Program-made: the position numbers and the translations under genes
In this document: piece after piece, positions 9,488-18,502 of the stretch
How the letters are laid out: every line of letters starts with the position of its first letter
How positions within the stretch are numbered: the first letter of the stretch is position 1
Assembly: GCA_026416195.1 (NCBI GenBank)
Contig: JAOAFQ010000162.1
Span: forward strand, 1-32,577
DNA: 32,577 nt
Direction: 5' to 3'
DNA from: Candidatus Aminicenantota bacterium
Lineage (GTDB): Bacteria; Acidobacteriota; Aminicenantia; Aminicenantales; CALLJL01
Notes under the pieces: generated by a model
What the model was told of the DNA's origin: nothing
What the model saw: only the letters and a program-made list of their open reading frames with translations
The model's database searches: none

Positions 9488-9530
9488 TTTCGACCTTTAG
9501 TTAGATTTATCTACACTTCGTCTCTTCAAA

Positions 9531-9559
9531 TTGAGAAGGCGAGATGATTTAGCTATAAT
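9531..9559 (+). promoter_or_regulatory. Promoter of tRNA-Pro
   Basis: TTGAGA (9531-9536), 17 bp spacer, TATAAT (9554-9559), 11 bp before the tRNA 5' end. Confidence 0.65.
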
Positions 9560-9570
9560 TTTTATCCCAA

Positions 9571-9645
9571 CGGGGAGTAGCGCAGCCTGGTTAGCGCACA
9601 GCGTTCGGGACGCTGGGGTCATGGGTTCGAATCCCATCTCCCCGA
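9571..9645 (+). tRNA. tRNA-Pro (anticodon CGG)
   Basis: Cloverleaf: acceptor CGGGGAG/CTCCCCG, D stem GCGC/GCGC, anticodon stem CAGCG-TTCGGGA-CGCTG (CGG at positions 34-36), T arm ATGGG-TTCGAAT-CCCAT, discriminator A. CCA is not encoded. Confidence 0.95.
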
Positions 9646-9648
9646 TGC

Positions 9649-10716
9649 CTATATTTCTATAAGTTCATAGTCCATAAACCCAAGGCCAATTTCTTGTCCA
9701 TACTTGAGCTGGATTGACCAATCAAGGTCATAACCCTCTCTCAAGACATCTCTCTCTGCTTTCGACAAAACTAAATCGACTGAGGCTTGATCAAGCGCAA
9801 CCGGATCGTAAGAAGCAAGCAATCCTATGTCATCAACAATTGATGGCTGATTTTTCGCCAGACAATCACAATCCTTGGTTATTTGGATAAGAAAATTAAG
9901 AAAAACAATTTTAGGACCAAAATAATTTCTTACCGCCAAAGCATATTCAACCATTTTCTCCTGAACGCGGCGACTATCCTCATCCCATCGCATTTTAATT
10001 GCGCCAACTTTACATCTGACAAGGCACTCCCCACAGCCAAGGCAGCGCTCAGTAATGATTTTAGCCACTCCCTCCACTTGAATAATTGCCTGAGCTGGGC
10101 AACTTGTTAGACAAAGACCACAATTAGTACAATATTTTGGATTTACCTTAGGCTGAACTTCAGAATGCTGTTCAAGTTTACCGGCTCGAGAAGCACATCC
10201 CATTCCTAGATTTTTAATGGCACAGCCCATTCCGGTCATCACATGACCAGTAAAATGACTTAGAACAATAAGAGCATCCGCTTGAATAATCGAGGCCGCT
10301 ATTTTCGCTGTCTTAATTCTCTTGGCCCCAACTTTGATTTCAACGTCATCCCCGCCAAGAAGGCCATCAGCAATGATAACAGGTAAACCTGTCCCTTCAA
10401 AGGTAAACCCATGTTCAGCTGCTTGACGAAGATGACTGATTGCATTAGTTCTCTCGCCCATATAAAGAGTATTTGTGTCAGTTAAGAAAGCCCTGACCGT
10501 TTTTTCCTTTAGTCTTCTAATCATGCCTTTAAGCCAGGTTGGTTTGATATAGCCTCTATTTCCCTTTTCCCCAAAATGGATTTTTAAGCCGACGTAATCA
10601 TTCCTACTTAGACGTTCCTCAAAACCTGTGGCCAAATAAATTTTTTCGGTCTTGAGAGCCAAAGATTCTGCCCCTTCATTTCGATGAGCCGGACTAAAAT
10701 AAACAAGGCTTTTCAT
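9649..10716 (-). CDS. DUF362 domain-containing protein with two 4Fe-4S clusters
   Basis: VGLKIHFGEKGNRGYIKPTW, LSHFTGHVMTGMGCAIKNLGMGCASRAGK, then CTNCGLCLTSCPAQAI and CLGCGECLVRCKVGAI. Track ORF starts at 10740; ATG at 10716 follows the upstream gene's TAA directly (TAAGATG). Confidence 0.88.
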   Translation of the reverse strand: MKSLVYFSPAHRNEGAESLALKTEKIYLATGFEERLSRNDYVGLKIHFGEKGNRGYIKPTWLKGMIRRLKEKTVRAFLTDTNTLYMGERTNAISHLRQAAEHGFTFEGTGLPVIIADGLLGGDDVEIKVGAKRIKTAKIAASIIQADALIVLSHFTGHVMTGMGCAIKNLGMGCASRAGKLEQHSEVQPKVNPKYCTNCGLCLTSCPAQAIIQVEGVAKIITERCLGCGECLVRCKVGAIKMRWDEDSRRVQEKMVEYALAVRNYFGPKIVFLNFLIQITKDCDCLAKNQPSIVDDIGLLASYDPVALDQASVDLVLSKAERDVLREGYDLDWSIQLKYGQEIGLGFMDYELIEI

Positions 10717-10717
10717 C

Positions 10718-11878
10718 TTAGGAAGGCTGTTTTCCTTCAAGATAAGGTTGGGCTGCCTCCACGGCTGTTCCAGTCATTACAGGGAAATTTAAAGAAATGA
10801 GAGTTTTCTCAATAGCTTCCAAAGCATAAACTACCTGTTCATGAGAAATATTACCCATATGCCCCATACGAAAAACTTGGCCCGCAGTTGAACCAAGACC
10901 ACCAGCCACGACCACTCCCTTATCATAAAGGGTTTGCCTAAATTTCTTGTCATCTATTCCTTGTGGATAACGAACTACTGAAAGAGTAGGCGCCAAAAAG
11001 GCCTCGTCGGTAAAAAAGGAAAAACCGAGTTCTTTTAAAGCAACTCTAATCGCTCTGGCGATTTGGCGATGTCGGTTAAATCTTTTCTCTAAGCCTTCTT
11101 CAAGAACAATCAAAGTTGCTTCATAGAAAGCTCGAATTTCATTGACACAGGGGGTAGAAAAATATTTGGAAGGATCTTGCATAATTGGCAACCACCGCAG
11201 TAGGTCAGCATAATAAGCCGGAATTGATTTTAAGGCTTTCCTTTTCTCCATGGCTCTTGGAGAGGCAACTAGAATAGCCAGGCCAGGAGGAGCCCCAAAA
11301 CATTTTTGAGCTGCAGTTAAAATAACATCAATCCCCCATGAGTCCATAAACTCCTCTATGCCACCAGTGGCACAAACTCCATCGACAATCAAGAGCTCTT
11401 CTCGATGGCGGAGTAAAGAAGCGAATTCTTTGATGGGAGCACAAGTGCCAGTAGCCGTATCCACATGGGTACAAATAACCGCAGCGTACGTTGATTGCTT
11501 CAATTTTCTTTCCAGTTCTTCTGGATAAACTCCTTTTCCCCAAGGAGCAGTTAAAACCTCAGCTTCTAGATCAAATGCCCTGAAAATATCCACCATTCTT
11601 TCGCCGAAATAACCATGGGAAATAATCAAAGCCTTTTCGCCTCGGCCGATCATATTTAAAACAGCCATTTCCATGGCCAACGTTCCAGCCCCAGCAACGA
11701 TAAAGGCTTCTCCTGAAGAACAGTCGACAATTTTTTTCAGATTTTCCACGGCACCCTTCAATTCAATAACCATCTCTGGCCCAACATGTGATACTGTAGG
11801 CAAAGATAGCCGATTAATAATCCTCGGATGAACTGGGGTTGGTCCAGGAATCAAAAGTAATTTTTCTTTCATAGCCAT
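10718..11878 (-). CDS. Class V aminotransferase (alanine-glyoxylate / serine-pyruvate aminotransferase family)
   Basis: LLIPGPTPVHPRI, VAGAGTLAMEMAVLNMI, CTHVDTATGTCAPIKE, VDGVCATGG, TAAQKCFGAPPGLAILVAS (PLP Lys), MGHMGNIS. Confidence 0.88.
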   Translation of the reverse strand: MAMKEKLLLIPGPTPVHPRIINRLSLPTVSHVGPEMVIELKGAVENLKKIVDCSSGEAFIVAGAGTLAMEMAVLNMIGRGEKALIISHGYFGERMVDIFRAFDLEAEVLTAPWGKGVYPEELERKLKQSTYAAVICTHVDTATGTCAPIKEFASLLRHREELLIVDGVCATGGIEEFMDSWGIDVILTAAQKCFGAPPGLAILVASPRAMEKRKALKSIPAYYADLLRWLPIMQDPSKYFSTPCVNEIRAFYEATLIVLEEGLEKRFNRHRQIARAIRVALKELGFSFFTDEAFLAPTLSVVRYPQGIDDKKFRQTLYDKGVVVAGGLGSTAGQVFRMGHMGNISHEQVVYALEAIEKTLISLNFPVMTGTAVEAAQPYLEGKQPS

Positions 11879-11921
11879 TTTTCCTTTAATCGAAATGAAA
11901 AATTATTTTGGCTTAGATGGA

Positions 11922-11950
11922 TTCATAAATCAAGCTAAAATGATTATAAT
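11922..11950 (+). promoter_or_regulatory. Candidate promoter of the GH29 gene
   Basis: TTCATA (11922-11927), 17 bp, TATAAT (11945-11950), 33 bp upstream of the ATG. Confidence 0.45.
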
Positions 11951-11982
11951 GGGTTCAAATTAAAGGCAAGAAGGAGGCAAAG

Positions 11983-13302
11983 ATGAAAAAAATTTTAATT
12001 ACGATTAATCTTTTTTTTATTATTAATTCAATTCTTCTTTATTCATCTGAGGGAACAACTTACCTTCCCTCCGAAAGTAATCTTAAGGCTAGAGAATGGT
12101 TTAGACAGGCTAAATTTGGCCTCTTCATTCATTGGGGACTCTATTCCATCCTGGGAGAGGGCGAATGGGTTATGTTCAACCGAAGAATTCCCGTCTCTGA
12201 TTATGAAAAATTGGCTAGCTTTTTCAACCCCATCGCTTTTGATCCCAAAGAATGGATCTCTCTGGCCAAAGAAGCTGGAATGCGTTACATCGTGATTACG
12301 GCCAGGCACCACGACGGCTTTAGTCTCTTTGCTACTAGGGCCACTGACTACAATATAGTTAAGGCCACCCCTTATGGCCGAGATATTCTTAAGATGCTGG
12401 CTGATGAAAGCCAGCGTCAAGGAATTAAACTTGGATTTTACTATTCTTTAGTGGATTGGCACCATCCAGATTATGCCCCTCGAACTGCTCAAGGCGAACT
12501 CTTAAGAAGAGGAAGCAAAGGGGATTGGGGACGTTATCTCGACTTTATGAAAACGCAGATTCGGGAATTACTAACCCATTACGGTGAAGTTCTGAGCCTT
12601 TGGCTCGATGGTCATTGGGATGCGCCTCAAGCTGATTGGCGGTATGATGAGCTTTACAATTTGATTCACTCCCTTCAACCTCAAGTTCTCATTGGTAATA
12701 ATCATCATTTGGCTCCTTTTCCTGGAGAGGATTTTCAGATGTTTGAAAAAGATTTACCTGGAGGCCAAACTCAAGCTTTCAATATCGGTCAGCCTATAAG
12801 CTCGTTGCCTTTGGAAATGTGTGAAACCATTAATAATTCCTGGGGCTTTAATCTCCATGACCGTCATTATAAGAGCCCCAAGGAGCTGATCCATCTTTTA
12901 GTCAAAGCCGCTGGCTATGATTCAAATCTTTTGCTTAATGTTGGCCCGATGCCTAATGGCAAAATCCAACCTGAATTTGTTGATCGACTGCTTGAAGTGG
13001 GCCGCTGGTTAAGAATTTATGGGGAATCAATTTATGGAACAAGAGGCGGGCCTCTCCGGCCTCAGCCTTGGGGGGTCACAACCAGGAAAGATTCGTTTAT
13101 CTATGTCCATCTCCTTAATTATGAAGAGCCGGCTCTTCTTCTTCCAGGGTTCAACCTGCCAATTAAGTCAGCTAATCTAATGAAAAATGGACAAAAAATA
13201 AACTTTCGTCATTTACCTGAAGGCCTAATTTTAAATCTGCTTGGTATAGAAAAAGATCCTATCGATACAATTATTCGTTTAGAAATTAAACCTAAAAAAT
13301 AA
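11983..13302 (+). CDS. Alpha-L-fucosidase (GH29), secreted
   Basis: Signal peptide; WFRQAKFGLFIHWGLYSILGEGEWVM, ITARHHDGFSLFATRATDYNIV, KLGFYYSLVDWHHPDY, LSLWLDGHWD, LLLNVGPMPNGKIQPE, all characteristic of GH29. Confidence 0.95.
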   Translation: MKKILITINLFFIINSILLYSSEGTTYLPSESNLKAREWFRQAKFGLFIHWGLYSILGEGEWVMFNRRIPVSDYEKLASFFNPIAFDPKEWISLAKEAGMRYIVITARHHDGFSLFATRATDYNIVKATPYGRDILKMLADESQRQGIKLGFYYSLVDWHHPDYAPRTAQGELLRRGSKGDWGRYLDFMKTQIRELLTHYGEVLSLWLDGHWDAPQADWRYDELYNLIHSLQPQVLIGNNHHLAPFPGEDFQMFEKDLPGGQTQAFNIGQPISSLPLEMCETINNSWGFNLHDRHYKSPKELIHLLVKAAGYDSNLLLNVGPMPNGKIQPEFVDRLLEVGRWLRIYGESIYGTRGGPLRPQPWGVTTRKDSFIYVHLLNYEEPALLLPGFNLPIKSANLMKNGQKINFRHLPEGLILNLLGIEKDPIDTIIRLEIKPKK

Positions 13303-13364
13303 TCGAACTTGAGACTTTAACCAAAATAAATGATTCATCTTCAACTTATAAGAGGTTGGAGAAA

Positions 13365-15701
13365 ATGAAAAAAATAGAATGGGCAAGTTGCAAAATTTTT
13401 ATTGTCTTCCTATTATTGGCCAGCCTAATTGAACTTTCTTCTTTTTCAGCCAGTTCATCTAACCAAATTAAATTAAATGTGATTCCAAGACCTTTATTTG
13501 TTTCATTTGGTCGAGGCAATTTAAATTTAAAGGCAACAAGCTCCATAATCATCAACCAAAACCTAGCAGATCTAAGGGCCGTAGCTTCTGAGCTTCAAAG
13601 AAAGCTTCAAAAAGCTACTGGTTGGCCGTGGGAAATAAAAGAGGTCAGCCAAGTTAAAACAGTTCGTGGCCATATCTTTCTTCGCCTCCTCCCAGAAAGG
13701 GCTGATCTTGAAGCCGAAGGCTATGAACTGAGGATAAACGACAGCCATATTACTCTAGATTCCAAGAAGGTGGCTGGTCTTTTTTATGGGATTCAGACCC
13801 TCTGGCAGATTTTGCCTGCTTCAATGGAATTAGTTGATTTGGCCAATTCATCAGAGACGGCAATTTCCCCTTCCCATCCACCAATCCAAGCTTTGTCTTG
13901 TCTAACCTTTCCTTTACTCCATGTAGTTGACAAGCCCCGCTTTCGCTGGCGGGGAGTCCATCTCGATTGTAGCCGTCACTTTTTTCCTAAAGAATGGATA
14001 AAAAAATTATTGGAGACGATGGCCGCTTATAAGCTGAACACCTTTCATTGGCATCTAACCGATGATCAGGGCTGGCGAATTGAAATTAAAAAATATCCTC
14101 GGTTAACGGAAATTGGGGCTTGGCGGCGGGAAACCATGGAGGATGGCCAGCCCTATGGTGGCTTTTACACCCAAGAAGACATAAAAGAAATTATTGAATA
14201 TGCTCAAAAACGATTCATCACTGTTGTTCCTGAGATTGAAATGCCCGGTCACTGCCTAGCGGCTCTCGCCGCTTACCCTGAGCTTTCTTGTTCTGGTGGG
14301 CCTTTTAAAGTAGGCACAGAATGGGGCGTGATGAACGATGTCTTTTGTCCTGGATCAGAAGAAACTTTTGCCTTTTTAGAAAATGTTCTTGGGGAAGTAA
14401 TTGAACTTTTTCCTAGCGATTATATCCATATTGGGGGCGATGAGGTTCCAAAGATTCGTTGGAAAAATTGTCTTCGCTGTCAAACCAGAATAAAAACCGA
14501 AGGACTTAAAGATGAAAGTGAACTTCAAAGTTATTTTATCAAACGAATTGAAGCTTTCCTTAATAGCCGAGGCAAACGGCTTATCGGTTGGGATGAAATC
14601 TTAGAAGGCGGGCTTGCCCCCAGAGCTACCGTAATGAGCTGGCGAGGCATGGCTGGCGGGATAACGGCAGCTCGAAATGGGCATGACGTCATTATGAGCC
14701 CAACCTCTCATTGCTATTTTGATTACTACCAAGGATTAGTCGATGAACCTAAAGCTATAGGTGGCTTTCTTCCCCTGGAAAAAGTTTATACTTTTGAGCC
14801 AGTGCCTGCCGAACTTAAACCCGAGGAGGCCCGTCATATTCTAGGAGCTCAGGCTAATCTCTGGACTGAATATATTAAAACTCCAGAGCAGGCTGAATAT
14901 ATGCTTTTTCCCCGGCTTCTGGCCTTAGCTGAAGTTGTTTGGAGTCCAAAACAAAGGGACTGGGCTGATTTTCAAAAGCGGATTTTTCATCATTTTGATC
15001 GCCTAGCCTTAAAGGGAGTTAATTTCAGAGTGCCTCCACCTGAAGGGGTCGGTGGTCGCAGAAGAATTATTGATCCGATAATTCTGTCGCTGGTTCCTCC
15101 GATACCCTCAGCTAAAATCGTCTTTACCCTCGATGGTCAGAAACCGACCCCTAATTCGCCAATTTATTCTGGCCCCCTTGAAATAAAAGATAATACCATT
15201 TTTCGTGCAGCTACCCTTCTTCCTAATGGCCGAATGAGTCATCCCGTCTCAATGTATTTTTTTAAAATTGATGAAACCATCAATGGTCTCAACTATGATT
15301 ACTATGAAGGCCAATGGGAGCGCTTACCTGATTTAGACAAAGAAAAACCCCTTTATTCGGGAATAACTTATGATTTAACTCTAGACGGCTTAAAGACGGC
15401 GGCTGATTATTTTGCTCTTCGTTTTCGAGGCAAACTATTGATTGAACAAGAAGGAGAATACATTTTTTATACTCGAGCTGACGATGGTTTAAGACTTAAA
15501 ATTAATGACCAAGTGGTTGCTGAAAACTGGGGTCTTTTTGGTCAAAGAGAAGTAGTCGGTCGAATTAAATTATCAGTTGGTCGGCATGATCTTCAGATTG
15601 ATTTTTTCGAAAAAAGAGGAAGACAATCACTAGAAATTTTTATTGAAGGCCCAGGTTTTCCCTATCAGCCTTTACCGCCGGCCTATTTATTCCGAAATTA
15701 G
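13365..15701 (+). CDS. Beta-N-acetylhexosaminidase (GH20) with CHB_HEX C-terminal-like and PA14 domains
   Basis: GYELRINDSHITLDSKKVAGLFYGIQTLWQIL, RWRGVHLDCSRHFFP, NTFHWHLTDDQGWRIEIKKYPRL, HIGGDEVPK (catalytic DE), GAQANLWTEYI; then KIVFTLDGQKPTPNSPIYSGPLEI and a PA14-like QEGEYIFYTRADDGLRLKINDQVVAENWG. Track ORF starts with TTG at 13356; ATG at 13365 preferred. Confidence 0.95.
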   Translation: MKKIEWASCKIFIVFLLLASLIELSSFSASSSNQIKLNVIPRPLFVSFGRGNLNLKATSSIIINQNLADLRAVASELQRKLQKATGWPWEIKEVSQVKTVRGHIFLRLLPERADLEAEGYELRINDSHITLDSKKVAGLFYGIQTLWQILPASMELVDLANSSETAISPSHPPIQALSCLTFPLLHVVDKPRFRWRGVHLDCSRHFFPKEWIKKLLETMAAYKLNTFHWHLTDDQGWRIEIKKYPRLTEIGAWRRETMEDGQPYGGFYTQEDIKEIIEYAQKRFITVVPEIEMPGHCLAALAAYPELSCSGGPFKVGTEWGVMNDVFCPGSEETFAFLENVLGEVIELFPSDYIHIGGDEVPKIRWKNCLRCQTRIKTEGLKDESELQSYFIKRIEAFLNSRGKRLIGWDEILEGGLAPRATVMSWRGMAGGITAARNGHDVIMSPTSHCYFDYYQGLVDEPKAIGGFLPLEKVYTFEPVPAELKPEEARHILGAQANLWTEYIKTPEQAEYMLFPRLLALAEVVWSPKQRDWADFQKRIFHHFDRLALKGVNFRVPPPEGVGGRRRIIDPIILSLVPPIPSAKIVFTLDGQKPTPNSPIYSGPLEIKDNTIFRAATLLPNGRMSHPVSMYFFKIDETINGLNYDYYEGQWERLPDLDKEKPLYSGITYDLTLDGLKTAADYFALRFRGKLLIEQEGEYIFYTRADDGLRLKINDQVVAENWGLFGQREVVGRIKLSVGRHDLQIDFFEKRGRQSLEIFIEGPGFPYQPLPPAYLFRN

Positions 15702-15887
15702 TTATCTCGGTAATGAGAACTAGAAGCGAATTTGTTATTAAGAAGTAGAAGAACTAAGTTAGTTGGCTTATGAGGGCAAAATTTGTAAAATGAAAAACTA
15801 ATGATTTGAGGACCACCTAGAAACAATTATTTTTGTTCATTTTCGAGTGTTAAAAATGAATTAAAAAGGAAAATAAGGGCCGATAAA

Positions 15888-17336
15888 ATGGGAAAAATTT
15901 GTAGCCAAGATTTTATAAAAATTAATTCTGCTTTTCACCATCTTTTCTTAAGGCTCAGTCGAAGGATAGATTGGAGACATTTGGTCTGTAACAAAGGGTT
16001 CATTTTCTTTTATCTTTTTTTAATCGCTTTTTTTATTTTAATAGCTCAGCCTTTACCAAAAGAAATTGCCCTTAAAGCAACCGATTATTTTCGGATTCAA
16101 AGCGAGCTTGGTCGCTTTTCTGGTGCTGTTCTTATAGGTTATAAAGGAAAAATAATTTTTGAAAAAGGTTTTGGACTCGCTAATTATGAGCTTAATGTTC
16201 CCATTGCTTCAAGAACTAAATTTCGTCTAGGCTCTTTAACCAAGTCATTTACCGCAACCGCAATTTTACAGTTGGCGGAAAGAGGATTGCTTAATCTCAA
16301 TGATCTTGTGTCTAAATATTTGCCTGACTATCCTCAAGGCGATAAAATAACTATCCATCATCTTCTAACGCATGCTTCTGGAATTCCCAATTTTACGGCG
16401 CTTCCTGCATATCCCAAATTCAAACTCAATCCAACCACCTTGAATCGGACCATTGGTCTTTTCCGCCAGCTTCCCCTTGAATTTGAACCAGGAACCAAAT
16501 TCCGTTACAGCAACTCAAATTATATCCTCCTAACCGCGATAATTGAAAAAGTGTCAGGCCAAAACTATGCTGATTATTTAAGAGAAAACATTTTTTTGCC
16601 TTTGAATATGCTGGAAACGGGTTACGACGATCCCAACTCGATTATTAAATACCGAGCCAGGGGCTATAGTCTCAAAGATGGGGAGGTTATCAATGCGCCT
16701 TATATCGACATGACAGTTCCGGCTGGAGCTGGCGGTCTGCTCTCGACAGTTGGCGACCTTTTTGCTTGGGATCAGGGTTTAAGGAGTGACCAAATTTTAA
16801 AGGCTGCATCTAGAGAAAAAATGTTTACTCCTTATCTAGAAAATTATGGATATGGTTGGGTAATAAAAAAGATTAATGGCCGGTTAGTAGCCCAGCACAG
16901 CGGCAGCATTGAAGGCTTTGTCAGTCAAATGATTCGCTTTCTAGACGACGACCTTTGTCTCATAATTTTAAGCAATTTTGACTTTGCCCCAATAGGCCAG
17001 TTCACTAACGATATGCTTTCTCTCCTTTTTGGCAAACCTATTAACTGGCCCAAAGAGCGAAAAGCCATTAGCATTTCGGCTGAAATTTTTAATCGTTATT
17101 GTGGAGAATATGAAGTTGCTCCTAATATAACGATTAAAATTTTTCAAGAAAAGAGCCGCTTCTGGAGTCAAGTTTCTGGTCAACCTAAAATGGAAATTCT
17201 TCCTGAAAGTGAAACCAAATTTTTTGTTCGTTTAATTGAGGCCGAAATAACTTTTATCCTTGATTCTGAGGGGAAAACGACCGCTCTTGTTCTGAATCAG
17301 GGTGGGAAAGACCATCTAGCTAAAAAAATTCGCTAA
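15888..17336 (+). CDS. Serine hydrolase, class C beta-lactamase/penicillin-binding-protein-like (PF00144 type)
   Basis: SxxK in LGSLTKSFTATAILQLAERG, YxN in FRYSNSNYILL, HxG-like QHSGSIEGF; N-terminal hydrophobic segment. Confidence 0.9.
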   Translation: MGKICSQDFIKINSAFHHLFLRLSRRIDWRHLVCNKGFIFFYLFLIAFFILIAQPLPKEIALKATDYFRIQSELGRFSGAVLIGYKGKIIFEKGFGLANYELNVPIASRTKFRLGSLTKSFTATAILQLAERGLLNLNDLVSKYLPDYPQGDKITIHHLLTHASGIPNFTALPAYPKFKLNPTTLNRTIGLFRQLPLEFEPGTKFRYSNSNYILLTAIIEKVSGQNYADYLRENIFLPLNMLETGYDDPNSIIKYRARGYSLKDGEVINAPYIDMTVPAGAGGLLSTVGDLFAWDQGLRSDQILKAASREKMFTPYLENYGYGWVIKKINGRLVAQHSGSIEGFVSQMIRFLDDDLCLIILSNFDFAPIGQFTNDMLSLLFGKPINWPKERKAISISAEIFNRYCGEYEVAPNITIKIFQEKSRFWSQVSGQPKMEILPESETKFFVRLIEAEITFILDSEGKTTALVLNQGGKDHLAKKIR

Positions 17337-17349
17337 ACTTTAAGGCGGC

Positions 17350-18477
17350 TTAATCAAAACTTTTCAACAAATCATTAATAACTCGTCGCATCTCCCGTTG
17401 TTGTGCTTGCATCGATTCGAGAAGCTTAAACTGAGCTTTGGCCCGATTAAGATTATGATCAGGATATTTCGTCTTAAAATAAAGATTGCCTTCAAGATAA
17501 TCGGTTAAAAAGCGTAAGCCAATCGTATAAGTTAAGAGCAGACCGGCTTGAATCAGCAATTCCTTTTCTGAGCTAGTAAGCAAATCTGCGGTCTGCGAGA
17601 GATAACCGTCAGCTACGGCCCGAAAAAGATCAATATCCATGACAACTAAAGAAAGGTCAGTTTCATCTTCAGCGGCTGGGCAAGTAGCCGTTCGAACGAG
17701 GTCTCCGAAATCATAAAGAGACGAACCTGGCATCGTCGTATCTAAATCAATGACACATAGACCTTGGCCAGTTTCAATATCAAAAAGAACATTGTTAATC
17801 TTGGTATCATTATGAGTTACTCGAAGCGGTAAGCATCCTGAATCCAAACCATCAACGACCAGAGAAATTAGTGGTTGAAATTGAAACGCTAAAGAAATGA
17901 CATCAGCCGCTTTGGTCTTTTTTTCAACTGAAGCTTGATCTAAAGCTTGAAGAAATCGTTTAAATCGATAGGGCGTATGATGGAAATAGGGAATGGTTTC
18001 ATGCATTTCGCTGGCGGGAAGATCAGCCACTAATTTTTGGAAAAGACCAAAAGCTCGGCCAGCTTCAAAAGCTTGGTCAGGCGTTGAGACGGTTTCAATG
18101 GTCTGACAATTATCAATATAATAATAAATTCGAAAATACTCTCCGCTAGAAGAACGATAATAATACTGGCCTGTTAAAGTTGAGACTGGCCGAAGGCATT
18201 GCCTTATAGCTTTTTCACCTTCTAGCTTCATTAATTTATGACTGAGATGGTGGGTAACTTTTACCCAATTAGCCATCATTAATTCGGGCTGCTGAAAAAC
18301 CCGAGTATTAAGCTGCTGCAGGGTATATTTTTTTATTTCATTAGCCTCTTCAACCTCGACCAGATAGGTATCATGGATATGACCCTGACCAAGAGGCGAA
18401 AAATGAAGCAGTGTCCCTTTTATCCAAAAATTAGCAAGAATTGTATCTAACTTATCTTTATTCAAATTCAAGCTCAT
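17350..18477 (-). CDS. APH-fold sugar kinase, N-acetylhexosamine 1-kinase (NahK)-like
   Basis: LGQGHIHDTYLVEV, LQQLNTRVFQQPELMMANW, LRVTHNDTKINNVLFDIETGQGLCVIDLDTTMPGSSLYDFGDLVRT, matching the NahK / 'mucin desulfatase'-annotated APH subfamily. Confidence 0.75.
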   Translation of the reverse strand: MSLNLNKDKLDTILANFWIKGTLLHFSPLGQGHIHDTYLVEVEEANEIKKYTLQQLNTRVFQQPELMMANWVKVTHHLSHKLMKLEGEKAIRQCLRPVSTLTGQYYYRSSSGEYFRIYYYIDNCQTIETVSTPDQAFEAGRAFGLFQKLVADLPASEMHETIPYFHHTPYRFKRFLQALDQASVEKKTKAADVISLAFQFQPLISLVVDGLDSGCLPLRVTHNDTKINNVLFDIETGQGLCVIDLDTTMPGSSLYDFGDLVRTATCPAAEDETDLSLVVMDIDLFRAVADGYLSQTADLLTSSEKELLIQAGLLLTYTIGLRFLTDYLEGNLYFKTKYPDHNLNRAKAQFKLLESMQAQQREMRRVINDLLKSFD

Positions 18478-18502
18478 CCCTAACTCTTCAGTAAATTACT
18501 TT

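Noticed and set aside
12043-12420. 125-aa minus-strand ORF within the fucosidase gene
   Set aside because: Antisense to a strongly supported GH29; no domain seen.
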